DNA of 64,000 nucleotides. Origin: Ostrinia nubilalis (lineage: Eukaryota > Arthropoda > Insecta > Lepidoptera > Crambidae). Below, one piece after another: positions 1 to 11,689 of this stretch. The stretch's first letter is position 1. Each line of letters starts with the position of its first letter. The notes below the pieces were generated by a model. That model worked only from the letters and a program-made list of their open reading frames with translations, made no database searches and was not told the origin of the DNA. The DNA lies in NCBI RefSeq assembly GCF_963855985.1, contig NC_087095.1, positions 13,712,001-13,776,000 of the forward strand, in the 5' to 3' direction. The position numbers were made by a program, and so were the translations under genes.

Positions 1-269
1 TGGTAAATTCAGTGAACTGCTCCTGAATCGAATGTACCTACTACTGCTATTTCTATTTATTTATATTAACCGGCAGACAGTGGTGACTGAGTTTGTTGCG
101 GCGCTTCTTCTCAGCACTTGCCAAATGTTGGTCTCGAAGCGCTGGTAGGGTAAAAAGATTATGAGACATGTAGAGGCTCCTTAAGAGCAAAATGACGATT
201 TGTAAGAACTATTTATTAGTCTAAACAAATAAAGAAATTTTGACTTTGACTTTGACTTTGACTTTGAAT
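1..269 (+). mobile_element. 5'-truncated LINE, 3' tail only
   Basis: This is the 3' untranslated end of a non-LTR retrotransposon. Its text around 80-150 (gactgagtttgtt, cttctcagcacttgcc, cgaagcgctgg) matches, on the other strand, the tail of the LINE at 47562-48280, which also carries reverse-transcriptase coding sequence. It ends with an AATAAA-like signal and a TTTGAC microsatellite (about 238-266), the usual simple-repeat tail of this family. The element enters from the left edge, so its 5' extent is unknown. Confidence 0.75.
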
Positions 270-573
270 CATCAATTTCAGCACAGGACGTCCACTGCTG
301 AACATAGGCCTCCCCCGATGACTTCCACATCGCACGGTTGGTAGCAGCCTGCATCCAGCGCCTTCCTGCTTCCTTTATCAGGTCGTCGGTCTACCTTGTG
401 GGTGGACGTCCCACGCTGCGTTTTCCGGTACGTGGCCTCCACTCCAGAACCTTGCTGCCCCATCGGCCGTCAGTTCTGCGTACAATGTGCCCTGCCCATT
501 GCCACTTCATCTTGCTAATCCGTCAGGCTATGTCAGTGAATTTAGATCTCCTCATTTCTGATTTGATCTCGTA
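270..573 (-). mobile_element. RTE-type LINE, 3' end of ORF2 (antisense)
   Basis: Read on the minus strand, this piece encodes a decayed C-terminus of an RTE-clade reverse transcriptase: a GHI-x-R-R-T/K-DGRWG segment, then GKRSVGRPPTRW and a terminal EAYVQQWT-like stretch. The same coding end gives rise to the 'cgtccactgctgga...aggcctccccc' signature that recurs throughout the window. The fragment is truncated at 5' and has no intact frame. It directly abuts the LINE tail at 1-269. Confidence 0.8.
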
Positions 574-1679
574 AAGAAACACTGAGCATACCCCTTTCCA
601 TAGCACAGGAACATGAAAACTTTAGATGAAACTAAGTATTTTTTGCTCCCCCAACCGGTCTGGCCAGCATGGGGAGTATGTATAGGCTAAATTCTTCCTA
701 TGCTAAATAGGAGAGGGTCATGTTTTTGTAGTGGAGACTGAACGGCCTGATGATCATGATAATTTGTAATTCTTTCGATATGATGTATCTGCCATAATAA
801 AAAAGTGCCCTTTACAAAATTACAAAGTTATTTCTAGTCTCATTGTTTTTACTTCCAGTGTTGGTCTCATAGTTTTTACTTCTACAGTTGGTTTCACTAT
901 TGAATTATCTTTGACACTACTAAATACGCCTATTTTATGACTCGGACATAATACAACTCATTAACTGACTCTGGTGACATCCATTTGCTCTGGCCAGTTT
1001 TTCATTAAGTTCTCGATGGAAACTCCACTTGCGGGTTATTCGATTTTGTTGCCTTTTAGGTAGTAATTTTATTTTCTAATAGAGCTTCTATTTGCTAGAC
1101 CGTGGAACGACAGGATATTGGCAGAGAATGCTCAATGACATTTAAGTTCGTCTGATGTACAAATTTTGTGGCTTTCAGGTATTAAAAAATTCATTAATAA
1201 GATATTACAAACTGTGGATGACTCTACCATGTTGATTACTATTCTTATTAGTTCATCATCAGAATGAAGCATTGTCCCTGGGTAACATAGGTAAACCGAA
1301 ATTCATACGGGAAAAGCCGCGGACAAAAGACAGTTCGTGTCATTTTAAAATTCTACACGTTTTAAGTAGTAAATTACCAACAGATTACCTAATTACTTAA
1401 AATTTCTTATCATTTTTGATAAATAGACGGAAATATACTAAAGTACTGTGTACAGTCTGGCAATATTTTAAGGAGAAGAATCATACGTTTGTATTGTATA
1501 ACTTGGAGATATGGATGAGAAAGTTAAAACAATCATCTTGTCAGTTGTGGCTAGAGGTCAGATATTATGAAACGCCATCGGTGTGTGAAATGGCTCACTT
1601 AAACTGAAGCGATGCTACTCCATAATGAGCCTTCCGATGCACTGAATTATGTTTCTTTATAGTCATTCACTTTTATTCA
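574..1679. other. no gene seen; degraded LINE tail inside
   Basis: No coding pattern or splice-flanked exon is visible. About 645-775 resembles a decayed 3' end of another LINE ('ggccagcatggggagtatgtatagg', 'ctgaacggcctgatgatcatgat'), a common lepidopteran repeat tail. The rest is AT-rich sequence without recognised features. Confidence 0.5.
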
Positions 1680-1797
1680 AGCATCGTTCGTTTCAGCCAA
1701 ATGACGTCCACTGTCCCCCAAGGTTTTCCACAATGAACGGTCCTGCGCTGCCCGCATCCAGGCTCTTCCCGCGACCTTTACCAGATCGTCGGTCATT
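1680..1797 (-). mobile_element. RTE LINE 3' fragment
   Basis: A short antisense copy of the RTE ORF2 end: 'cgttcgtttcagccaaatgacgtccactg', then 'cctgcgctgcccgcatccagg' and 'accagatcgtcggt'. It has an internal deletion after 'ccactg', where the usual 'ctggacaaaggcct' is missing. No target duplication was found. Confidence 0.7.
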
Positions 1798-2545
1798 CAA
1801 GCATATAATATTCTAATCAAATTAATAGCAACAATTTGAGAGTCGTGTATTACACTACGTACCAACTGGGGCTATTGGGAATTAAGATTCCCTGGAGGTT
1901 CGCCCCCGGATCCAAAGAATAAGTGGGAAAATGTATATTTTTATTTACATTTAAAAAGCAGCCACTTAACATCACTCGTAAATAACGTGGCATATTGACC
2001 CGACAGTAATTTCTTCATTTCTGTGCCACGAGATGTTATCATTGTTATTCTATTTAACTAGATTAATGAAATTAAACACGCTGGTATTAGGTCAATAACT
2101 GATTTATTGTGACGTCAATTGGTTTGCAGTTTTGGAAGCGGGTTATCCTGATTATTTTTTTATCGTTTTCATTGGGTTCATGACATAGTGAAAAAAATAT
2201 CACAATAAATCGCACCCCCCCTGGAAGAAGTATGCAAGTCCACTTGTGCGATATTTTTTTTATTGCACTAAAAAATCGAGAAGGAGGTAATACATATTGT
2301 CAATTTTTTTCATAATTTTTCTCTTAAAAATGAAGAAATTATGTACAAATATGTAAAATATTGCAACATTAAAATATCTAAATTTCCGTAACAATAACGA
2401 AGTAAATATATTTGCATTTAATTGTTTAATAAAGTTCCGTATGAATAATAGCATATTAATATTTACATACATCTTCCACGAAGACTTTAAAAAACATTTA
2501 CGCGTATCTATTGTTGCATACTTATTCTAGGATATTATTTGGTGG
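1798..2545. other. AT-rich, no gene seen
   Basis: Strongly AT-rich DNA without a supported gene. A small imperfect inverted repeat (gtgaaaaaaatatc / gatattttttttattgcac) lies at about 2189-2270. Open frames here are short and have no protein-like composition. Confidence 0.5.
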
Positions 2546-2755
2546 GTATCGTAGTGCAAGTTCAGTTGCGTAGTTTTTCCACGAAACTTTTGTGCACATT
2601 ATGCTGGTAATTTTGTGCAAGTCTAGATGCCTAATTCTTCCACGAAACTTTTATTCGAATAATAATATATAACAATTGATACGTTATTTTCTACGTACAT
2701 TATCTTTGTGCAAGTCTAGTTGCCTAATTATTTTACGAAACTTTTGGCGATGTTG
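2546..2755 (+). repeat. three spaced copies of a ~40-bp unit
   Basis: A unit reading roughly 'gtgcaagtctagttgccta' followed by 'attcttccacgaaactttt' occurs at about 2553, 2615 and 2704, at irregular spacing of about 60-90 bp with unrelated AT-rich filler. Partial matches (atgcaagtccacttgtgcg near 2231; cttccacgaagac near 2472) may be worn outer copies. The unit is not recognised. It could be a decayed minisatellite or subterminal repeats of a transposon. Confidence 0.6.
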
Positions 2756-3556
2756 TGTTTTATACCGATATTGATACATTTATTTAGATGTAATTTAGTC
2801 ATTAACAAAGCACAAATTAACTTAGTTTCAGTCATTTAAGTATCCGAACCACTACTTCTTGCACTAAATACCCTTGTAAGACTATCAGATCCTGTGTGTT
2901 TATCAAAAAAACATACCAATGATGGTGGTAAAATAATCGGTCTTTATGAGTATAAGATCCATTTTAAATTCTGTCTCTCTCTTCAGTGAACCGTTATCGT
3001 AGTAATCGTGATAAATATTCATCTTTCCAGAGCCGCATGAGTTCATTTATCAGCTTCTGCGTGTATTGCCAGTGTGACAAGGTATGTATCTTTACGTCTT
3101 TCAAAGCAGTAAGCAAAAATCGGTGCGTCCCTAATTATAAAATGACACAAGTTTGTATGTATTTTAAGGAATATTGTCATCAAAAGGACATAATGGTCAG
3201 ACGTTTAAAAATGCAACAACCTGATACAAAACTATTGCCATCTTTTCGTATGTATGATGAGCAGTCAGTATTCTTTTCAGGTGGTACTTGATCGACCGGA
3301 CGCCAGCTTTCCGCATACCTCCACAGATTGGACTTGCCACTGGAATGTAGTGCCATTAAGTGCCTTCTATATCCTAGTGTTGACCCTATTTGTCCAGTAA
3401 ATTGCATTATTATTCCAGGCCTTATGAAACTCCTGGCTCAGACAAAGTGTCTATCCTGGTTGCTTCACAGGTCCGGTCACTCTTCAACAAAGCGTATAAA
3501 AGCGTTCAACAAAGCGTATAAGTTTTGGACCAAATAAAAATTGTTCTTTCTTTCTT
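2756..3556. other. no gene seen
   Basis: AT-rich sequence with short chance frames. A duplicated 'ttcaacaaagcgtataa' occurs at about 3484-3524. Nothing else is supported. Confidence 0.4.
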
Positions 3557-3680
3557 TAAAGGTTCAGCCAAACCAACGCAATCACACGCGATCAGCCGGC
3601 GTGCAGTGATGGCGATCAGACAAAATGCATCGATCGCCATCGCTGCACGCCGGCTGATCGAGTGTGAAGTGAACCTTATA
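3557..3680. mobile_element. palindromic MITE
   Basis: An inverted-repeat element. The core arms (about 29 bp, 3589-3617 and 3632-3660) read 'cgatcagccggcgtgcag' against 'ctgcacgccggctgatcg' with a short AT-rich loop. The outer parts, 'aaaggttcagccaaaccaacg' and 'gtgaagtgaacctta', are roughly complementary and resemble the TAAAGCTTCAACC termini of the MITEs at 27571, 36654 and 53130, so it is probably a diverged relative. Confidence 0.65.
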
Positions 3681-4287
3681 GGATTCGGAAGTGATGTCAC
3701 CAACGAGTTCAATGTGGGTAACTTTTGTAGTCATGCAGGCAATAAATATCACTATATTATAGGCTTCTATAGTTTTGTTCCCTTGGACATCAAAATTTGA
3801 AAGGGTCCTTCAAAATCGTCTCCCTTGTTCATGAATTGTCTAGATTGAGTAACTTGCTGTTCTGGTAAATCTCCCATTAGGTACTTACTTTAGCAGTAGC
3901 ATTCAATTTAGCACAATTGAAATATCTGTGTACTTATTTTCTCGCCAATGGTTTCGCCTTGATAATCCAAAATGTGGAGCTGAGTCAGCTTTCTTGTGAA
4001 TTAACAAGATATCAGTATTAATATAAACGTTTTCGACAATCTCCACGACGCGGTTTGCAACAATAGATTTCCACCTATTCGTCTCTCCAGACAGCTAGGC
4101 GATCACAATAGAAAAATCTGTTCATAGTGTGCGAACATCTGTGAGGTTGGTATTCTTCACATTATTCCTTGTCATTTGCTTCATCCAGTTTACTCAAAGC
4201 AGCACATAGCTCAAGACGAAGTAAAAGAAAAACAGGTTTCAGAGACCACTTGAGTTTTTTAGCAATTAATTTCGTTTCAAACCCTTC
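3681..4287. other. no gene seen
   Basis: Unremarkable AT-rich sequence without coding or repeat features that could be identified by reading. Confidence 0.4.
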
Positions 4288-4532
4288 ATCTAGTTCAAGG
4301 CTGCTCAACCTTTTGAAGAGTCGGGCCAAACGGTGGATTCAGTCGTTAACGACGGGTCACCTACATTTTTGATAGCTAACTTCAGAGAGATCTTAAAGTT
4401 TGTACTGTGCTCGGCGGGATTTTTTATTAGGTGCTTTTTTTTTTCAAGCTGTACATGCGCGGGCCACTTAAAATTCTTTTGGGGGCCACACTGTGTCCCG
4501 CGGGCCTGGAGTTGAGCAGCCTTGATCTAGTT
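4288..4532. mobile_element. hAT-type MITE with 8-bp target duplication
   Basis: The element spans 4296-4524 (229 bp). Its terminal inverted repeats are CAAGGCTGCTCAACC and (revcomp) GTTGAGCAGCCTTG. It is flanked on both sides by the identical 8-mer ATCTAGTT (4288-4295 and 4525-4532). An 8-bp duplication and ends of this kind are typical of hAT elements. The interior has no transposase frame, so the copy is non-autonomous. The intact duplication argues that the insertion is not very old. Confidence 0.85.
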
Positions 4533-4599
4533 GATCTTATGTGAACGGCTGCAGTATAATGCACTCACAGAGGCATCGCTAAATTTATTATAATTATTG

Positions 4600-4830
4600 T
4601 ATTTTTACTCGGCCTGCATCTGGCCTTCCAGCTACCTTTATCAGGTCGTCGGACCACCTTGTCGGTGGATGTCCCAACGCTGCGTTTTACGGTACCTGGC
4701 CTCCGCTTCATAACCTTGCTGGCCCATCGGCCATCAGTTCTGCGTACTATGTGCTTCCAACCGTGCGATGTGGAAGTCATTGGGGGAGGCCTATGTTCAG
4801 CAGTGGACGTCCTGTAGCTGAAATGATGAT
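4600..4830 (+). mobile_element. RTE LINE 3' end with inverted 5' part
   Basis: The right part (about 4757-4825) is the sense 3' end of an RTE element (tgggggaggcctatgttcag, then gtggacgtcctg and an atgatgatg tail). The left part (about 4605-4757) is the adjoining upstream coding stretch in the opposite orientation (GKRSVG-type codons read on the minus strand). This inverted-5'/sense-3' order is the classical product of twin priming during LINE insertion. Confidence 0.7.
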
Positions 4831-6006
4831 GCTGACGTATTTTTTCTCTCTACCTATACCAATCTATATCTGTATTTTGTCAATATGAATCAAATCCTGC
4901 CGTATCTTAATCCAATCTTTTTTTAATGAGTTACTTATCTTTCTATCCTTATTATTTTTTTATCAGCCAAAGTTTTTGTTTTGAAACAAATAAATACTTT
5001 CTATTCTATTTCCATTAGAATCTTAGCCATGACTGTACTTGGAGCTAAGCTCCAGCCAAGGGGATCAAAAAGTTTGATCAGATGTATCAGATAAAATATT
5101 ACGTTTCATGATTGGTTTTGCAATTTGTGGTATATTCACATTGTATTTAAATCTGTCCTCAAATTCCATTCAATTCCCAATGCTTGGACTGTTCCATCAA
5201 GGTTCATGAAACTACTTTAGCACTAGCTGATCTTTTGTTGACTTCATAAACTCAACGCAGAACTAGGTAGCAAAAAGTACATATTTGACCGCAGTTGCAT
5301 GTGATGTTAAGTGAGATGCAGTATAAGATGGTAGATATCTACCTGTAAGTGCCTATAAGGTCTGGATTATAGTGTTCAGGAGAGAGCAGCAGGCAGCGAC
5401 CTGTTCGCATTATAGTATTGAAGTGTAACCTGGTGGATGGTCATATCAGATGTATTATTATCTGCTCTGTAAGTTCTCATTAAATTATAGCATTATAGCT
5501 TCAATTGACCAGTCCGCTCCTGATAAAAGGCCGTTGATATAAAAATGTTGTTTTATTATTTTATAGAAATCGGTACTCTTTGGTAATTCGGTCTCCAAAT
5601 AATGCACTGGTAATCCGAATCATTTTTTGTCACATAAATCTGAAGATCATCTTCATAATGTCATCTATGAAGCAAACACGTTTCATCTCATTATAATATT
5701 TCTCGGGTCTTCTTGCAGCTGAGAACTGCTTGTGGGTTGGTTCACAAGCAGTTCGTTATTCAGTGAAATATAAATCGAACCTTAACACGAAGCATCAAAT
5801 ACAATCGTGCGCGAGTTGTCTCCGTATTATTCCAGACGACCGCATGATGAGGTAAGTATACTGTCATTCTTGTTTCTTTTTCTTTTTCAGGTAGGTACCT
5901 TGTTTTATAAAAAGAATTCTGTGTGTTCGTTAATCTTTTTCAGGTCTGGTGATTTCTGCAACTTTCTTTCTAACTGAACGGACCTCTGTGTGGTTATGTT
6001 TTTGGG
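4831..6006. other. no gene seen; small hairpin
   Basis: No supported gene. A perfect 11-bp stem (aactgcttgtg / cacaagcagtt) with a short loop lies at 5724-5753. A possible donor site (gatgag/gtaagtat near 5851) follows a modestly GC-richer stretch, but no reading frame or acceptor supports an exon. Confidence 0.4.
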
Positions 6007-6140
6007 TTTTTTTAAGGGAAAGGAGGCAAACGAGCAGACGAATCACCTGATGGTAAGTGATTACCCGCCGCCCATAGACACCCGCTCCTCGGTGAGTTAC
6101 AGGTGCGTTGATTGTCTTTAAGGTGTTAGAGTCTCCTCTT
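6007..6140 (+). mobile_element. lepidopteran SINE-like repeat
   Basis: Contains the recognisable run 'ggaggcaaacgagcagacg', 'cacctgatggtaagtgatta' and 'cgcccatagacacccgc', a very common short interspersed repeat in moths and butterflies, here truncated or diverged after 'gtgcgttgattgtctttaag'. Family naming is from memory of the motif, not from a search. Confidence 0.65.
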
Positions 6141-6378
6141 GAAAGATTGTAGATCGTATTGGTCCGCAAATACTGCAAACGGCAGTTCATTCCTCGGTTT
6201 GGTGTCTGCAAATGGTGATTGTGGATTTTCTGTTTTAAATGGTAACTTTACAAAATATCTATCTACCGCTTCCGTAAAAAAAAAATGTCCTGAAGCAGTG
6301 GTTGGGTTAATACTGGGGAGTGTAAAACTATAAAAGTGCTTTATAAAAGCCTACTTGCAAAAATAAATGAGTTTTATG

Positions 6379-6490
6379 CCCGTTTTCACCATTAATCCCA
6401 AATTTTTAAGTGACCCCTATAAAAACAAAATTCCTGTTATGTATCACCATAGAGGTCACTTACAAATTAGGGATTGATGGTGAAAACGGG
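6379..6490. mobile_element. short MITE, ~112 bp
   Basis: Near-perfect terminal inverted repeats: 'cccgttttcaccattaatcc' at the left and its complement ending 'ggtgaaaacggg' at the right. The inverted homology continues inward through 'aagtgaccyctat', leaving a central loop of about 30 bp. No coding capacity. Confidence 0.75.
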
Positions 6491-8325
6491 GATTAGTCCT
6501 TTTGATAGCTCGTCTCTCCCTAAAAATGCAATTTCCGAAAATTATAATATAGTTATGCAAAAATATTGTAACTTTTTGATTTTGAATAAAGCTATAATTT
6601 TAAATACTACCATAAGTAATGTAATTTTTCACAAGGTAAAAGTACGTTATCCTTTTTACGAATTTATTTCAATACCAATAGTTCGAGGAAAAACTACGTA
6701 AACTACACTTACACGTTGAATGCACGACTAAATCTGAACGCCAATAAGTGGTTATCTGCAATAATACCAAACAGCATGTATTCCTTTACATGTCAACAAT
6801 GCAATATTCATAATTACAACAACAAGTGTTAAAAAATGTTTCGCGGAATAAGTACGCAACGCTCTTTTTTAAGTTTTTCTCAAAACCTATCAAGTGTATT
6901 TTAAATATAAATACATAGGCCCCTCACAGACATTTTTAGCTATCTTTTGATGTATAACACATATTTTTAATAATGGTAATAAATTTTTAGGATAGTTTTT
7001 TTACGCTCCTGAAAAGTTGGCATTTTTCACTTGCGTACTTATTCCAGGAAGGGTGCGAAATGACTACAAAATGTGGGAAAATATATCAAGAAATCCTATT
7101 AACTCTGTAGTTAATACTACTCTTCCAATTTATAGAGAGGATGTTGATCACCAATATTCATTATCATATTGAGACTCATTAACCAATATTCGTTGTCACA
7201 TTGAGTTTCATCAGTGTTTGGTGTATTATCTCAATTACACGACATAATTTAGTATTGATGCTGTTTATCTATCAAGTTGACTGACACGGCCCGCTCGCCG
7301 CATTAGTTTGCTCGCAAACTGCGCAACACACGCTTCGATAATAAATAAATAATTAACTATTCAAGTGAACAATCAAGATGTACCCAAATCCCTTTCATAG
7401 GAGGCATTCGATTGTATGGCAAATGTTCGACCGCATTTTCCGAAGGGAGAACCGCTTCAAAAAAGGAAAGAAGGTTGTTTGAAATGAGTGCGCCAATGAG
7501 TTTGGACTGCAGAAGTTGTTCGCCGCTGGCCAGGTCTGGTAAGTCAATTTTGTTAATCAATTTTAATATAAACTTTCCGAACGCACGTGTTGAACGTTTG
7601 CGTCGAGTTTTCTCATATCAAAACAAGTTGACGATAAATTGTTTTCGTTTTAATTGGGCCCGTAAACGGTCTGCTTTAAACTCGATATAATAATATCGAG
7701 ACTTCATATTAATGAAGTCTTTGTATTTTTGAATTCTAGAGCATATACAGATTGATCCCTGGGTGTTTGAAACAATACCTATCTTATTAAAATGTAGTAA
7801 AATCAAGTAGAAGATCAGTTACATAAAAGTACAATTTTATTGACATTGGGATCGCGTATAGGTATAATATTATGAGTATACATTATACTTACATTAAAAT
7901 ATTAATAAAAATTAAATAATTCGCAATAAAATTTCGTTCTTTCTTGTAGCTTAAATATTATTGCCATGTTATTTGAATTGCATATAGAGTTATAGTTGAT
8001 TTTGTGTAGATAGAATAATACTTGGGTAGATTTTCCGACTGTAATCAACTACAAATAGGTAGGTATAACATCGTGTAATATATTACATTTCATTATTACA
8101 TTGTCTAAGATGTTATAACAATCATATAATTGACGTAGAAGTATTATTTGTCTGTGAATTGCGCGTTATGTGTAAGTAATGAGGAAAACAGAATCTATAA
8201 TTAAACAATGTTGTTGATGAATATTTGCATGAGCCTCAAATGGTAAATATTTTGAATTTAAAATACATTTTCAGGTAAACAGTTTCCTGAAAACGAAATA
8301 CAGGAGATACATGAATATAATTTAA
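6491..8325. other. no confirmed gene
   Basis: AT-rich DNA. The only segment with gene-like features is 7376-7541 (see separate entry). Elsewhere no exon, RNA gene or recognisable repeat was found. Confidence 0.4.
7376..7541 (+). other. possible first exon (speculative)
   Basis: A locally GC-richer stretch holds two possible ATGs, one at about 7379 and one in another frame at about 7484, and ends in a good donor sequence (ccaggtctg/gtaagt, about 7541). The upstream 7270-7330 region is also GC-richer than its surroundings. The first frame closes after about 34 codons; the second stays open to the donor. No downstream exon with similarity to a known protein was found, so this may be chance. Confidence 0.15.
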
Positions 8326-8520
8326 CTAGCGGCCGCCCGCGACTTTGTACGCGTGGATCCCGTTTTACCCCCTTAGGGGTGGAGTTTCGTAAAATCCTTT
8401 CTTAGCAGATGTCTACGTCATGCGTACATCTACCTGCATGCCAAATTTCAGCCCGATCCGTCCAGTGGTTTGGGCTAGATTTAGATGCTTTTCGATGCTT
8501 GATGCATTTTCGTAGGTGGG
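8326..8520 (-). mobile_element. Helitron 3' end fragment
   Basis: Begins with CTAGCGGCCGCCCGCGACTT, the reverse complement of the GC-rich CTAG-terminated 3' end seen on the Helitrons at 34008-34644 and 45052-45674. The flanking base before CTAG is A, as expected on this strand for A/T target insertion. The inner boundary is uncertain. Confidence 0.65.
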
Positions 8521-8610
8521 TACATCAATATTCTAGTATTGGATACTATAAAAATATCGAACAATTTTGACTAAGGTTGTAGAGTTTTTGAAGTTACGGC
8601 GCGTAGATTA

Positions 8611-8757
8611 CGCCCGAATTCACAAACAATGCTTGCTTAAGTGAAGCAGCAAATCGAATGCACAGCGTTGAATAGAGCTCTGTGATTGGTTTGTGTGTCA
8701 CCCTGTGCGTCCACGCGCACTGTGAGACCTCATAGTAATGTTTGTAAATACGGGCGT
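8611..8757. mobile_element. MITE, ~147 bp
   Basis: Inverted termini 'acgcccgaattcacaaacaa' and its partner 'atgtttgtaaatacgggcgt'. The interior includes 'cctgtgcgtccacgcgcact'. A truncated relative in the reverse orientation lies in intron 3 of PGRP copy C (54799-54925). Confidence 0.7.
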
Positions 8758-9049
8758 TAGAAGCTTGGCTCTACATGACATTTTCGTGGTGTGAACCTTA
8801 TGGTTTCGTCATGAAAATGTTTTTAGTGGGTATTGTATACTCGTATTTTATAGGTAGGTAGGTGGTAGGTATTGTATTCTTAGGTGTTGGATAGGTATAG
8901 GTAACAAATATACATTATTTTTACCTGTTGTGCGTTTTCTATTTGCAAAATAGCAACCTGCATGCCCAATTTATGCATCCACACGGTCGTATGTGATCGA
9001 TGCCTATGCTAACACTAATTTGCGGCAGCTCTTAGCAAAGTATAATTAA

Positions 9050-9169
9050 TCTATACTTATAATAAATCTGTAGAGAGGTCAATTTCTGTACATGAAATAT
9101 ATTTTCAAAATAACTATCAGGGGGTGATTAGTGTTCGATACTGATGCCAAAAATGCAATCAGTAACATT

Positions 9170-9206
<37 letters not shown>

Positions 9207-9346
9207 ATGTTCCTTTTAGAAACAAAAACTACTCGACGGATTCTAACGAAACTTGGTACAATTATTCTTCATACTCCTGGGCAGGTTATAGTATACTTAG
9301 GAATTCCCACGGGAACGGGAATTAGCGTTAAAATCTTTTTGTATGA
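9050..9346 (+). mobile_element. Helitron 5' part, interrupted
   Basis: Starts with TCTATACTTATAATAAATC and follows the same text as the Helitrons at 34008 and 45052, including a TCTG microsatellite (about 9174-9209). It is cut at 9346 by the transposon at 9347-13038. The homology resumes after 13038 ('atgaaaaatctaaaccg'), so the transposon jumped into a pre-existing Helitron. Confidence 0.7.
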
Positions 9347-10911
9347 GGGCATTTCTACGGGGACGACCGATCGACCTACTGGGGCGAAAAAAGTACCTTT
9401 AAAATTGAAGTACGGACTTGAAAAAAATCACACGTATTTATAAGACTCTTGACTTGATGGAGAGCATATTTAGAAGACCGCCAGGTTTTACATCTCGCCT
9501 TGAAAAAATCCGAAAGTTCAAAAACGGGCGAAATTTGGCCTAAAATGGAGTGTCCGGTTTCCAGAATTTACTCGTTTTTGCTTCATAACTTTTGAAATAA
9601 TAACTTCCCCATTATGAAACCCACATTCACAGAACAAGGGATAGTTAATAAAGCTATATAAATAAGTTTCTTTATTGCAAGTCCTTGGGTTTTAATACAG
9701 TAACACATTTAAATTTTGTCCGACGTGTGTGCCTCAATTCCGTGATTTTTACTTTTGTGCTCCTATATCACTAACAACGCACAATACGAACACCCACGCC
9801 TGATTCCCATAAACTAGCAGTTGCACTCGAGTGGTCGAGCAGTATAAAAGAGGGATCAGTCGCTTTGAGGAGCATTTTTCAGAGGTTTGAAATCACTCAG
9901 AATTTTTGGTCACTGGTCATTTCTCAAACCGGTGTGCGACATTAATAATGTTCATGAAGTATTTAATGAGATTACTGCTGAATTAATTAAGTATTTAACT
10001 GATATCTGCCATTACGTTTGGTAGAAATCGTTGTAATTTATAATATTTTCGAGTAATTTGATGAAATGTGACTTATCCTTAATTCCGTGGATCTCAATTC
10101 CGCGGAATATGAAGCATCGAATTGAGAAAACACGTACACCGAATTGATATTAAATGAAAATAGATACTTTTATTGTGCTATAAATTGTTTGTGTAACTTA
10201 AAATAATAATGAAATCAATAGAGCATAATAATAGGGTGAACTACCAATCATTGGACCGTACCAGTCATTGGACAGAAGACAATAAAACTAATTTTTTGAG
10301 GTTTCATTAAAAAAAATACACTGCTATTGCTATCTTATTAAAATAATTCTTCCGGGTTCTTCCCTCGACCTTCACCAGATCATCGGTCTACCTAGTGGGG
10401 GCCTGCTCACTTGTCCGTGGTTTCCACTCGACAACTTTTCAGTCCCAACAGACATTATCTGTACGAGCTATGTGCCCCGCCCACTGCTACTTGATTTATG
10501 CAATTTTACGGGCTATGCCGATCACTTTGGTTCTCTTGCCGATATTCACATTTCTGATTCTTATTAGGCTCATAGTAAGCAACCAAGTTTCACATCCATA
10601 CACCATCACTGGCAACACACACTGGTAGAAGACTTTTGTCTTAAGACGCTGCGGTATTTCAGACGTAATAGCGAAGCTTCCCGATCGATGCTTAGCTGAG
10701 TTGAATTCAGCGATAGACCTCTTTCTCAAAGTTGGACCTAACTATCTGGACTCTTGTCCCAGGTATACACAATTGTCAACAACTTCTAGTGTAGTCTCCA
10801 ACCTTCAGAGGAGTGGGTGCAACACGGACATTTGACATGATTTTTTTGTCTTGTCCATGTTCATTTTGAGACCCACTTGTTGAAAGGCTCTACGGAGGCC
10901 ATGACTCCGAT

Positions 10912-11657
10912 GGGTGCGTGACAGTTTATATAAGTTTATATGATATAAAATCATTTCAATAACGTTCATATTGTATAATAAACGTATGTTATAATAACAC
11001 TTGATATAATTTTTTAACATATAATGCTTACTTCATATAATAAATCATTTCTAATAATGTTATTTCAGATACCAATCACTACGCATAAAGACATTTGATA
11101 TAAACCTTACTTAATCTAAGACTCATTTGATGTAATTTTGTTTAATATAAACAATATTTCACATAACCATTACTTGTAATAAATATTATTTGTTATAACT
11201 ACTATTTGGTATAATCTTTAATTGATATAATTTCTGATAGATATAACTTTTAGTATGTTCTTCTTTAGCTTGACTTAAAAATGACTTTAGTGACAAAAAC
11301 GAATCGCCTTAAAACCGACTCCACGTAGTCTTGTCTGCCCTACCCCTAGAGTGTAATTTAGAAGCGCGTAGGCACGGAGGGGCGAGGCGGCCCGCGGGCT
11401 GAGGAGCAGGTGGCTGGAAGCGAGGCGCCGTGGCTGAGGCTGGCCGGCTTTGCCGGCCAGCAAGCCGAAGACGCGGTGTCGAGCGAAAGCCATCTGCGAC
11501 GATTAGCACGCGAGGGACCGCCAGAGCCCCGCAGTGCCGGAGCCGTGACAGAAGTCTCAAGTTTTTAGTCAAATTTGCATGCTGCATGCCTGCATGCCTG
11601 CATGCCTGCTTGCTTACTTGCTTGCTTGCTTGCTTGCTTGCCTGCTTGCCTGCTTGC

Positions 11658-11689
<32 letters not shown>

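Noticed and set aside
9174..9209. TCTG run as a functional element
   Set aside because: It is a microsatellite inside a Helitron, varying in length between copies at 34130 and 45167.
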